Positions 1 to 8,034 of a stretch of DNA of 64,000 nt are shown one piece after another; position 1 is the stretch's first letter; every line of letters begins with the position of its first letter. The stretch lies in contig NZ_CP022958.1 of NCBI RefSeq assembly GCF_006496635.1, positions 496,001 to 560,000 on the forward strand, in the 5' to 3' direction. Under the pieces are notes generated by a model that was not told the DNA's origin, did not search any database, and was given only the letters and a program-made list of their open reading frames with translations. Source of the stretch: Azoarcus sp. DD4 (lineage in GTDB: Bacteria; Pseudomonadota; Gammaproteobacteria; Burkholderiales; Rhodocyclaceae). Position numbers and translations under genes: made by a program.

Positions 1-929
1 TGCAGGATCAGCGTTGGCAGGATGAGCTGGGAATCCTGTGCCATCAGGCGCTCGACCATGGCCGGGTCGATGATCTGGGCCGTGTAGGCGAGGAACAACG
101 GCACCGCGGCGAAGAAGAAATAGGACACGCCACCGAGCGTGGTGCCCCACACCGCAATGCGTTCGTTCCTGGACGAATTGACGCGCTGGAAAACGTCCTG
201 CTGGGGAATGGAGCCTAGCGCCATGGTGAAGAAGGCGGCGATCCAGGCGATCATGTCGGTCGCGTCGAGCGTGGGCAGGAAGTCGAGCTTGCCCTCGGCC
301 GCCGCCCTGCCGACCACGGTGGAGAAGCCGCCGGCCATGTCGCCCGCCAGCCAGGTGACGTAGAACAGGCCGAGCACGATCACGATCATCTGCACGAAGG
401 TGGTCATCGCTACCGACCACATGCCGCCGAACAGCGTATAGACCAGCACCACGCCGGCACCGATCAGCATGCCCTGGTTCATCGACACGGTGTCGGCCGA
501 AAGCACGTTGAAGACCAGGCCGAGGGCAGTGACCTGGGCGGCGACCCAGCCGAGATAGGAGAACACGATGCAGATCGACAGGATGAGTTCGGTCGTGCGG
601 TTGTAGCGCTGGCGGAAGAAGTCGCCCAGTGTGAGCAGGTTCATCCGGTAGAGCGGGCGGGCGAAGATCAGACCGAACAGCACAAGGCAGACCGAGGCGC
701 CGAGCGGGTCGGAGATCAGGCCGCGAAAGCCTTCCTCGAGGAAGGTGGCGGAGATGCCGAGTACGGTTTCGGCGCCGAACCAGGTGGCAAATACCATGGC
801 CAGCACGATGAACATCGGCAGGTTGCGACCGGCCGTGATGTAGTCGCGGGCGTTGTGCACCTGCGTTGCGGCAACGAGGCCGATGCCGATGGAGACGACG
901 AGGTAGGCGACGACGAGCCAGAGCAGCAT
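1..929 (-). CDS. Sodium:solute symporter family protein, 3' end cut by window
   Basis: The frame opens at ATG 929 behind a GAGG-type ribosome binding site and runs off the left edge, so about 309 N-terminal residues are seen. It has at least seven hydrophobic segments, starting MLLWLVVAYLVVSIGIG. The early ARDYITAGRNLP stretch and the FATWFGAETVLG helix are typical of the SSS/SSF (PutP/PanF-like) family, which couples Na+ influx to uptake of organic solutes across the inner membrane. The substrate cannot be read from sequence. The upstream gene is the arginase/ornithine aminotransferase on the same strand, so an amino-acid substrate is possible but only by proximity. Confidence 0.85.
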   Translation of the reverse strand, partial: MLLWLVVAYLVVSIGIGLVAATQVHNARDYITAGRNLPMFIVLAMVFATWFGAETVLGISATFLEEGFRGLISDPLGASVCLVLFGLIFARPLYRMNLLTLGDFFRQRYNRTTELILSICIVFSYLGWVAAQVTALGLVFNVLSADTVSMNQGMLIGAGVVLVYTLFGGMWSVAMTTFVQMIVIVLGLFYVTWLAGDMAGGFSTVVGRAAAEGKLDFLPTLDATDMIAWIAAFFTMALGSIPQQDVFQRVNSSRNERIAVWGTTLGGVSYFFFAAVPLFLAYTAQIIDPAMVERLMAQDSQLILPTLIL

Positions 930-1045
930 GGAAAGGCCTCTTCCGGACAGCGGGGACGAAAAAAAGTGCGCGGAGTGTAACAACGAATGGCCGGCCCATG
1001 GTGGGCGGAATGCGCTTAAGGGACTGAAAGCGCAATGATTATCGG

Positions 1046-1080
1046 CTGTCGCAGCGCACCGTCTTGGTGCGCTGCGACAG
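1046..1080 (-). terminator. Perfect 15-bp hairpin between arginase/OAT gene and symporter
   Basis: Arms at 1046-1060 and 1066-1080 are exact inverted repeats around a 5-nt loop. It lies 26 bp beyond the stop of the arginase/OAT gene. No run of U follows on either strand, so it may be an attenuating or mRNA-stabilising stem rather than a classic intrinsic terminator. Confidence 0.55.
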
Positions 1081-1106
1081 TCGGTCGAGGTGGGTAAGCG
1101 CTGCGA

Positions 1107-3227
1107 TCAGCGGCTGAGTCCCCCAAGCGTGTCGATGACGATGGCGGCGCCGTCGTCCAGGGTTTTTTCGTCTATGGTCAGCGGCGGCGCCAGGCGGATG
1201 ACGTTGCCATTGGTGTCGCGGGTCGCGATGCCGCGCGCCAGCAGCAGTTCGGCGACGAGCTGGGCGGGCGCCTTGACCGGATCGAGGGCGATGCCGACGA
1301 GCAGGCCGCGGCCGCGGATCTCGCGTACGCAGGGCAGCCGGGCGGCGACGAGTTGTTCGCGCAGGCGCCGGCCGAGGCGTTCGGCCGCTTCCCACGGCCG
1401 CGTTTCGACCAGGATGTCGAGCACCTCCAGCGCGACCGCCGCTCCCAGCGGATTGCCGCCGAAGGTTGAGCCGTGGTCGCCGGGGCGGAACACGTCCATC
1501 ACCGCGCGGTCGGCGAGGAAGGCCGACACCGGCAGCAGGCCGCCGCCGAGCGCCTTGCCGAGGATGAGACCGTCCGGGCGCACGCCGTCGTGGTCGCAGG
1601 CGAGCAGCCGTCCGGTGCGGCCCAGGCCGGTCTGGACCTCGTCGGCGATCAGCAGCACCTGGTGACGGCGGCAGATCTCGGCGCAGTGCGCCATATAGCC
1701 CGGCGGTGGCACGATGATGCCGCCCTCGCCCTGGATGGGCTCGACCAGGAAGGCCGCGGTTTCGGGCGTGATCGCCGCTTCGAGCGCGGTCGGGTCGCCG
1801 AAGGGGATGCGACGCAGACCGGGCGGGAAGGGGCCGAAGCCCTCGCGGTACTGCTCCTTGGACGACAGCCCGACGATGGTGATCGAGCGGCCGTGGAAAT
1901 TGCCGTCGCAGGCGAGGATCTCGGCGCGGTCGGGGGCGACGCCCTTGACCGTGTAGGCCCACTTGCGCGCGGCCTTGAGTGCGGTTTCCACCGCCTCCAG
2001 CCCGGTATTCACCGGCAGCGCGCGCTCGAAGCCGAGCAGGGTGCACAGGCGTTCGAGCAGCAGCGGCAGGCGGTCGTTGGAGAAGGCACGCGAGGTCAGC
2101 GACAGCCGCGCGGCCTGGTCCTGCAGTGCGCGCAGCAGGCGCGGATTGGCGTGGCCGAAGCTCACCGCCGAGTAGGCGCTCATCATGTCGAGGTAGCGCG
2201 CGCCTTCCACGTCCCACAGCCACACGCCTTCGCCGCGGTGGAAGACCACCGGCAGCGGCGCATAGTTGGTGGCGCCGAAATGGCGTTCCTTCTCGCGCAG
2301 CCAGTAGGTCGAGGGGCCGAGCGCGGCGGTGATGAGCTCGGCGGCCGTCGCCGCGTCGTGGCCGCGGGTATCGAGGTCCGGGCGGTATTCGACCACTTCC
2401 AGGCCGACGAAGTCGCCGCAGCTGCGCAGGGTCAGGAAAACGTCGGCGAGTTCGCGCGGGTCGAGCCCGTCGGGGGCCGGGCAGGTCACGGACGGCACTG
2501 CTTGCGGGTCGAGCGCGTCGAGATCGAGCGTGACGCCGAAGCCGCCGTCGCGCCCCTGCCCGCTGCGGGCGATGGTGAGGGCATCGCAGAACACCGTGGG
2601 CAGGCCGCGCTCGCGCACTTCGGCGATGGTGAAGATGCGTACGCCGAGGCGGTCCAGCCGTTCGAGCTCTTCCGGTTCCCACTCGCGTGCGCCGATGATG
2701 CAGACCCTGGCCGGGTCCAGCCGCGGGCCGGCGATGCCGGTGAGTTCCGGGGCGCCTTCGCCGAGCAGCGCGGCGAGCGGCATGCCGTGGATGTTGCCCG
2801 ACCAGGTGCTGGTGTCGGTGTGGCTGTCGAGATGGGCATCGATCCAGATCAGGCCGGGGGCGCCGCCCTGGCGCCGGGCGATGCCGCGCCAGGTGCCGAT
2901 CGCCACCGCATGGTCGCCGCCGAGCACCAGCGGAAACGTGTCGGCCGGCAGCGCGGCCAGCTGGTCGGCCAGCCGCGCGCAGTAGTCGCCGACGGCGGCG
3001 ATGCGCTCGGCCATGTCGGCCTCGGCGTCGGGGATGCGCTGGGGTTTGAGCGGATCGTGCCAGTGGGCGAGGATGCCGGCGCCGTGCAGGCGCTCGGGCA
3101 GCATCGCGCGGCGCAGCGCATCCGGTCCGTCGGCGCTGCCGCCGTGCGGCGCGCCGAGCGCGAAGGCGGCGCTGATGATGCTTACATGGGCATGCGGCCC
3201 CGAGGGCAGCGGGGTGGGAACGTTCAT
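1107..3227 (-). CDS. Bifunctional arginase / ornithine aminotransferase fusion
   Basis: A 706-aa protein that joins two catabolic enzymes in series. Residues 1-~300 form an arginase/agmatinase-fold domain with GGDH (103-106), DAHLD (130-134), SGNIHGMP (143-150) and D235/D237/D240, the set that ligates the Mn2 cluster. Residues ~310-706 form a class III PLP aminotransferase of the ornithine type, with GNFHGRS, VEPIQGEGG, D529 contacting the PLP nitrogen and the Schiff-base Lys K558 in LGKALGGG. The predicted route is arginine to urea plus ornithine, then ornithine to glutamate semialdehyde. The ATG at 3227 follows GGGAGG at 7-8 nt; the longer upstream frame overlaps ubiB and is not used. No stop or frame change separates the domains. 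The enzymes are normally separate proteins (rocF, rocD). Confidence 0.88.
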   Translation of the reverse strand: MNVPTPLPSGPHAHVSIISAAFALGAPHGGSADGPDALRRAMLPERLHGAGILAHWHDPLKPQRIPDAEADMAERIAAVGDYCARLADQLAALPADTFPLVLGGDHAVAIGTWRGIARRQGGAPGLIWIDAHLDSHTDTSTWSGNIHGMPLAALLGEGAPELTGIAGPRLDPARVCIIGAREWEPEELERLDRLGVRIFTIAEVRERGLPTVFCDALTIARSGQGRDGGFGVTLDLDALDPQAVPSVTCPAPDGLDPRELADVFLTLRSCGDFVGLEVVEYRPDLDTRGHDAATAAELITAALGPSTYWLREKERHFGATNYAPLPVVFHRGEGVWLWDVEGARYLDMMSAYSAVSFGHANPRLLRALQDQAARLSLTSRAFSNDRLPLLLERLCTLLGFERALPVNTGLEAVETALKAARKWAYTVKGVAPDRAEILACDGNFHGRSITIVGLSSKEQYREGFGPFPPGLRRIPFGDPTALEAAITPETAAFLVEPIQGEGGIIVPPPGYMAHCAEICRRHQVLLIADEVQTGLGRTGRLLACDHDGVRPDGLILGKALGGGLLPVSAFLADRAVMDVFRPGDHGSTFGGNPLGAAVALEVLDILVETRPWEAAERLGRRLREQLVAARLPCVREIRGRGLLVGIALDPVKAPAQLVAELLLARGIATRDTNGNVIRLAPPLTIDEKTLDDGAAIVIDTLGGLSR

Positions 3228-3322
3228 GGCGTACCTCCCGTTAACGCCCGGCCGGCCGGTGAGCCAGCACGGGCGAATAAGCAATGAGCGTACGACTTTG
3301 AGCTTAGCGAGGCGGGAAACGT

Positions 3323-4876
3323 TCAGCCGAGCAGGCGATGCACTTCGAAGGCCAGCAGCGCCGCGGCGACCAGGCCGACCAGCACCAGCAGCCGGCCCTG
3401 GCGGCGCTGGGCGGCGGCGAGCTGCTCGAGGCCTTCCTGCTGGCTGGTCTGGTGGCGGGCGGATTCGACCAGGCTGTGATGCACCAGGCGCGGCAGCTGC
3501 GGCAGGGTGCCGGCCCACGAGGGGGCTTCTTCCTTGATGCCGCGCATCAGCGCGCGCCAGCCCATCTGCTCGTTCATCCAGCGTTCGAGGAAGGGCTTGG
3601 CCGTCTTCCACAGGTCGAGTTCGGGGTCGAGCTGGCGGCCGAGGCCTTCGATGTTGAGCAGGGTCTTCTGCAGCAGCACCAGTTGCGGCTGCACTTCCAT
3701 CTCGAAGCGGCGCGCGGTCTGGAACAGGCGCAGCAGGGTCTTGCCGAAGGAGATGTCCTTCAGCGGCTTGTCGAAGATGGGCTCGCACACGGTGCGGATG
3801 GCGGCCTCGAACTCATCGACCCGGGTCTTGGCCGGTACCCAGCCGGCTTCGATGTGGGCCATCGCCACCCGCTTGTAGTCGCGCTTGAAGAAGGCGAGGA
3901 AGTTGGTGGCGAGGTAGTTCTTGTCCACCTCGTTGAGCGTGCCCATGATGCCGAAGTCGAGCGCGATGTAACGGCCGTCGGCATGCACGAAGATGTTGCC
4001 GGGGTGCATGTCGGCGTGGAAGAAGCCGTCGCGGAACACCTGGGTGAAGAAGATCTCGACGCCGGCGCGCGACAGCGCCTTGAGGTCGGTGCCCTGGGCG
4101 GTGACGGCGGCGGTCTGGGAGATTGGCACGCCGTGCATGCGCTCCATCACCATCACGTGCTTGCCGCACCAGTCCCAATAGACTTCCGGCACCAGCAGCA
4201 GCGGCGAATCGGTGAAGTTGCGCCGCAGCTGCGAGCAGTTGGCGGCCTCGCGCATCAGGTCGAGTTCGTCGCGCAGGTACTTGCTGAATTCGGCGACCAC
4301 CTCGCGCGGCTTGAGCCGGCGGCCTTCCGGCCAGGTCTTTTCCAGCAGCATGGCGCCGACTTCCATCAGCGCGAGGTCGTGGGCGATGACGCGTTCGATG
4401 CCCGGCCGCAGGATCTTGACCGCCACTTCGGTGCCGTCGGGGAGGCGGGCGAAATGCACCTGGGCGACCGAGGCCGAGGCCACCGGGGTGCGCTCGAAGT
4501 CGCGGAACACGTCGTCCACCGGCTTGCCGTAGAAGCCCTCGATGACGGCCAGCGCCTGGGCGGTGGGGAAGGGCGGCACACGGTCCTGCAGCAGCGCGAG
4601 TTCGTCGGCGAGGTCGGGCGGCAGCAGGTCGCGCCGGGTGGACAGCATCTGGCCGAACTTGACGAAGATCGGGCCGAGCGATTCGAGCGCCTGGCGCAGC
4701 CGAACGCCGCGCGGTTCCGAGAACGTGCGCCAGAAGAAGACCCGGTGCCAGATACGCCCGAGCCGGCCGCTGCTGTCGGCATCGAGGATCATGCGATCGA
4801 GACCGAAACGCAGGCTGACGGTGGCGATCTTGGCGAGGCGGAGGAGGCGCACGGGAGCGGGCAAGGACGGCGGCAA
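3323..4876 (-). CDS. ubiB: UbiB, ubiquinone biosynthesis atypical kinase/ATPase
   Basis: 517 aa, normal for the ABC1/ADCK/UbiB family. It shows the family's KxGQ signature (FVKFGQMLSTR, near 70-80), the SASVAQVHFA nucleotide loop, VAVKILRPG with the ATP-contacting Lys, HADMHPGNI with the catalytic-loop Asp/Asn, and ALDFGIMG as the DFG equivalent. A hydrophobic C-terminal segment (LLVLVGLVAAALLAFEV) would anchor it in the inner membrane. UbiB supports the Coq/Ubi complex needed for ubiquinone formation through an ATPase activity. The usual neighbours ubiE and ubiJ are not in this window. Confidence 0.95.
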   Translation of the reverse strand: MPPSLPAPVRLLRLAKIATVSLRFGLDRMILDADSSGRLGRIWHRVFFWRTFSEPRGVRLRQALESLGPIFVKFGQMLSTRRDLLPPDLADELALLQDRVPPFPTAQALAVIEGFYGKPVDDVFRDFERTPVASASVAQVHFARLPDGTEVAVKILRPGIERVIAHDLALMEVGAMLLEKTWPEGRRLKPREVVAEFSKYLRDELDLMREAANCSQLRRNFTDSPLLLVPEVYWDWCGKHVMVMERMHGVPISQTAAVTAQGTDLKALSRAGVEIFFTQVFRDGFFHADMHPGNIFVHADGRYIALDFGIMGTLNEVDKNYLATNFLAFFKRDYKRVAMAHIEAGWVPAKTRVDEFEAAIRTVCEPIFDKPLKDISFGKTLLRLFQTARRFEMEVQPQLVLLQKTLLNIEGLGRQLDPELDLWKTAKPFLERWMNEQMGWRALMRGIKEEAPSWAGTLPQLPRLVHHSLVESARHQTSQQEGLEQLAAAQRRQGRLLVLVGLVAAALLAFEVHRLLG

Positions 4877-5160
4877 AGCGCGGACTTTAGCCGGAAAGCG
4901 GGCGGCGGGGAAAGGGCGGGATGGCGCTGCGGCTTCGTCCCGGGGTCGGGCCGGGGCGTTCGTCCGCCGGGCAGACGTTCGCGGCCTGCGGCTTCCCGAC
5001 CCGGCGGACGGCTACGGGGCGGCGATGCAAACTCGCCCTGCGGGCTCAGACATGCATCGCCTTGTTTCCCCGCACCCATCCGCCGGGTCGGCGCTCTCGA
5101 CAGCCCGGCTCCCGAACGCCCCGGCCCGCCCCCTTCCGCCGCGGACGCTCAGCCGCCGAC
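4877..5160. other. Intergenic, GC-rich, contains a REP-like palindrome
   Basis: About 280 bp between ubiB and the TonB receptor with no credible gene. It contains the palindromic element at 5021-5061, described separately, and a related GCGGCCTGCGGC string at 4981-4992. Confidence 0.6.
5021..5061. repeat. REP-like palindrome, copy A
   Basis: Outer arms GGCGATGCA (5021-5029) and TGCATCGCC (5053-5061) enclose a core AACTCGCCCTGCGGGCTCAG, itself a small GCCC-TGC-GGGC hairpin. A second copy of the core lies at 32218-32239 between the thiolase and acyl-CoA dehydrogenase genes, with a different outer stem and a compensating base swap in the inner stem. Confidence 0.55.
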
Positions 5161-7233
5161 TCAGAACGCCAGCTTCACCCCCATCGTCAGGTTGCGGCCC
5201 ATCAGCGGGGCGGCGTCCTTGATGAAGGAGGTGTGGCTGTAGGCCAGTTCGTCGGTGAGGTTGTTGGCCTTCACGTAGAACAGGTAGGGCACCCCCTGGA
5301 GCTCGGCGGCGTAGCTCACGCCTATGTTCAGCATGTTGTAGCCCGGCGTGCTGGTCTCGAACTCGGCGAGCTGGCGCTGGCGGCCGACCCGATAGAGCTC
5401 GATCTCGCCTTCCCAGCCCTGCCAGTGGGCGTCCAGGCGCAGGCCGATGCGATGCGCCGGAATGCGCGGCAGGTCGCGGTCGCCGTCGCTGGAGGAGAGA
5501 CGGGCGCGCACGTAGTCGCCGAACAGGGTGAGGCCGAACATGTCGTCGAGCCGCTGCCGGATCTGGCCTTCGACGCCGGTGAAGATGGCATCGCGCTGGG
5601 TGTACTCGATCAGCTGCAGGCCGCCCAGCTCGTCCAGGGTGTTGGCGTAGATGAAGTCCGACACCCGGTTGTGGAAGGCGCTGACGCTGAAGGTGGTGGC
5701 GCCGGCGAGCTTCTTCAGGCTGACGTCGATGTTGTGCGAGGTCTCGGCCTTGAGGTCGGCGTTGCCGCGCTCGATGGTGCGCGTCGCCATGTGCAGGCCG
5801 TCCGCGTACAGCTCCTCGGCGGTGGGCAGGCGCTGCGCACGCGACAGGGACATCCCGAGGGCGTATTGCGGCGCGAAGTTCCACACCGCGCCGAGCGACA
5901 GCGAATTGCCGCGGTGGCTGCGGTCGCGCGCGGCGGAGTCGACATCGATCTGCTGCCATTCATGGCGCAGGCCGGCCTCGAAGCGCCAGTCGCCGGTCTT
6001 GTATTCCTCGATCAGGAAGGCGCCGTGGCGGCGCGTGAGAGTCGGCTGCACGTAAGCCTCCTCGCCGAGCGCGGAAAAGTCGCGGCGCGATGTCTGGAGG
6101 CCGAACACGCCGCGCCAGCCGCCGACGGGCTGGTGTTCGAGTTCGACGCGGCCGTCGCTGGCCTCGTTGCGGAAGCGGGTGGAGACGGCGCCGTCCTCGA
6201 TTTCGTCGTGCTGGTAGTCGGTGTGGCTGGCGCGCAGGCGCAGGCGGGTGAAGCCGGCGAACGGTTCGCGGTACTCGCCGCGCAGATCCCAGCGTTCGCT
6301 GTCGAGCTTGACGTAAGGCACGCCGCTCTCGGCGTCGTCGTGATCATGGTCGTCCTCGCCTTCCTCCTCGTCGTGACTGCCACAGTGCAGATGGTCGCCA
6401 TGCGCGTGGCAATCCTCAAGGTCGTGGGCGTGGCCGGGAAGACCGTACTCGTTGCGCTGGCGGGTCCAGGCGATGCCGAGGTAGCCGCGATCGCCTATCC
6501 ACGACACGCCCACGCTGCCGGTCTCGGTCTGGTTGTAGCTGCCGTCCACCCGGCTGCCGCCGGCCCAGCCGTCGCCGACGCGGTAGTCGCGCGCGTCGCG
6601 CTTGACGCCCTCTGCGTGGATGGCGAAGTTGCCTGCGCCGGCGGTCACCTCGAAGGCGCCGGCGGCTTCCTTGGCCGCGGTGTTGCCGCGCAGTTCCACG
6701 CTGCCTTCCACGCCGCGTTCCGGGATGGCGGTGGGGATCTTGCGGTCGAGCACGTTCACCACGCCGCCGATCGCGCCGCCGCCGTAGGCAAGCGCCGATG
6801 GGCCGCGCAAGACCTCGATCTGCTCGCTCAGCATCGGCTCGACCGCCACCGCGTGGTCCGGGCTGATGGTGGAGGCGTCCATGATCTCGGTGCCGTCGGC
6901 CAGCACCTTGACGCGCGCGCCGTCCATGCCGCGGATGATGGGGCGGCTGGCGCCGGCGCCGAACTGGGTGGCGCTGATGCCGGGTTCGCGGGCGAGGGTC
7001 TCGCCCAGGGTGGCGGCGCGGCGCTGTATCAGGTCGTCGCCTTCGAGCACGGTGACGGGGGTGCTCATCGCATCGCTGCCGACGGCCAGCGCACTCGCCG
7101 ACACGGTGACGGCGTCGAGTTCGACGGCCTTGCCGCTGTCGGTGGCGGGCGCCGGCTGGGGGTCGGCGGCAAGCGCCGGGTGGGCGAGGGCGAACATCAG
7201 CGCGAGGCTGAGCGGGTGAATCCTTGCGGTCAT
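5161..7233 (-). CDS. TonB-dependent outer-membrane receptor, ZnuD-like with His-rich loop
   Basis: 690 aa from ATG 7233, beginning with a signal peptide (MTARIHPLSLALMFALAHPALAA). A plug domain follows (RRAATLGETLAREPGISA, IIRGMDGARVKVLADG), then a 22-strand-type beta-barrel ending in F. Residues ~268-300 are an extracellular-loop insert very rich in His, Asp, Glu and Cys (HDLEDCHAHGDHLHCG), as in zinc-scavenging ZnuD receptors. Predicted role: TonB-driven uptake of zinc or another transition metal across the outer membrane. The next upstream gene on the strand is a small DUF2946-like protein, probably co-transcribed. The metal is inferred from the His-rich loop. Confidence 0.85.
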   Translation of the reverse strand: MTARIHPLSLALMFALAHPALAADPQPAPATDSGKAVELDAVTVSASALAVGSDAMSTPVTVLEGDDLIQRRAATLGETLAREPGISATQFGAGASRPIIRGMDGARVKVLADGTEIMDASTISPDHAVAVEPMLSEQIEVLRGPSALAYGGGAIGGVVNVLDRKIPTAIPERGVEGSVELRGNTAAKEAAGAFEVTAGAGNFAIHAEGVKRDARDYRVGDGWAGGSRVDGSYNQTETGSVGVSWIGDRGYLGIAWTRQRNEYGLPGHAHDLEDCHAHGDHLHCGSHDEEEGEDDHDHDDAESGVPYVKLDSERWDLRGEYREPFAGFTRLRLRASHTDYQHDEIEDGAVSTRFRNEASDGRVELEHQPVGGWRGVFGLQTSRRDFSALGEEAYVQPTLTRRHGAFLIEEYKTGDWRFEAGLRHEWQQIDVDSAARDRSHRGNSLSLGAVWNFAPQYALGMSLSRAQRLPTAEELYADGLHMATRTIERGNADLKAETSHNIDVSLKKLAGATTFSVSAFHNRVSDFIYANTLDELGGLQLIEYTQRDAIFTGVEGQIRQRLDDMFGLTLFGDYVRARLSSSDGDRDLPRIPAHRIGLRLDAHWQGWEGEIELYRVGRQRQLAEFETSTPGYNMLNIGVSYAAELQGVPYLFYVKANNLTDELAYSHTSFIKDAAPLMGRNLTMGVKLAF

Positions 7234-7430
7234 GGCATGTCCTGCATGTGCTGGATCGTGCCGGCGAGGCGTCGCGCCCATGGGGCGCGCTGCCTTGCCG
7301 GCACGACGTGGCCCAGGCCGCGTGCGGGATGCACGGTCGGGCCGGGATACGGGTGCTTAAGGGAGCGGGGGTGACGGACGCGAGCCGGCCGATGGCGCCT
7401 TTGGCGCTACGGATGGATCGCGCGGGGGAA

Positions 7431-7874
7431 TCAGGCGAGCGTGGGCGGGGCGCGGCAGTGCGGCCGCAGCGCCGCCGTCGGTACCGGCGTTGCCGCGTGC
7501 GTGGCCAGCGGCGCGAAATGAGGCGCGGCGAACGGGGCGTGGCCGCGACTCTCGCCCAGCGGCAGGTCGATGCCGCCGAGTGCGAGGCATTCCACGCAGA
7601 CGCCCAGAAGGTCGGCCGGGCCGTCGTCGTCGCGCAGGCTGGTGTCCTGCCCCTGTCGGGTTCCCGCTGCGTCGGCGAGGTGGCCGATGGCGTGGCTCAG
7701 CGCACCGCCCTGAGCCAGTACGAGCGTCAGTGCCAGCAGCAGGCGCGCGACCAGCAGGCGCGTACCGTCCGCCAAGCCGTGGCCCAGGGCCAGGCGCAGC
7801 AAGCGCAGTCGGCTGGGCAGCGCGCTTGGTACGCGTCGCCGCACAGCCGTGGAAGCGGAGGACGGTGAGTGCAT
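7431..7874 (-). CDS. Small membrane/secreted protein, DUF2946-like
   Basis: About 147 aa from ATG 7874. ATGs at 7883 and 7901 are also possible and none has a clear Shine-Dalgarno. A basic N-terminus leads to a hydrophobic segment (LLVARLLLALTLVLAQ) followed by GGALSHAIGHL, then a CVEC pair and a His/Pro-rich tail (HAPFAAPHFAPLATHA). This layout of one membrane segment, an S-H-x-x-x-H and a CxxC matches small proteins of the DUF2946 type that often sit beside TonB receptors for metals. The spaced His and Cys suggest metal binding. It lies about 200 bp upstream of the receptor. Function unknown. Confidence 0.6.
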   Translation of the reverse strand: MHSPSSASTAVRRRVPSALPSRLRLLRLALGHGLADGTRLLVARLLLALTLVLAQGGALSHAIGHLADAAGTRQGQDTSLRDDDGPADLLGVCVECLALGGIDLPLGESRGHAPFAAPHFAPLATHAATPVPTAALRPHCRAPPTLA

Positions 7875-7907
7875 GGGGGCCATTCTAGGAGCTGTCTGCA
7901 TGCTAAT

Positions 7908-7920
7908 GCAACGCTGTTGC
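7908..7920. promoter_or_regulatory. Short dyad upstream of metal-uptake genes, possible operator
   Basis: GCAAC-GCT-GTTGC, a 5-3-5 inverted repeat in the only intergenic gap serving the DUF2946-like/TonB receptor pair. It sits where a Fur-family (for example Zur) operator would be expected. Assignment to Zur is a guess from context. Confidence 0.25.
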
Positions 7921-8000
7921 GACTTGATGACAGCCGCCGCGCGCCGGATCGCGGCAATCCTTGCTCACACGCGGCCGCCGGGCCGGGCCGGTCCATCCGC

Positions 8001-8006
8001 TATAAT
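8001..8006 (+). promoter_or_regulatory. Probable -10 element of the argS promoter
   Basis: Perfect TATAAT 29 bp before the argS start, in a GC-rich surrounding. No good -35 hexamer lies at 16-18 bp. Confidence 0.45.
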
Positions 8007-8034
8007 TGCGCGTTTCGAATTCCTGCCGAGTGCC

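Noticed and set aside
1473..3287. A 604-codon open frame on the plus strand opposite the arginase/OAT gene
   Set aside because: It is antisense to a gene with complete catalytic motifs and has an Ala/Gly/His/Arg-rich composition typical of high-GC shadow frames, with no domain.
3338..7374. Long plus-strand frames opposite ubiB and the TonB receptor (634 and 817 codons)
   Set aside because: They mirror the codon structure of the real minus-strand genes and show no recognisable domain or ribosome site.
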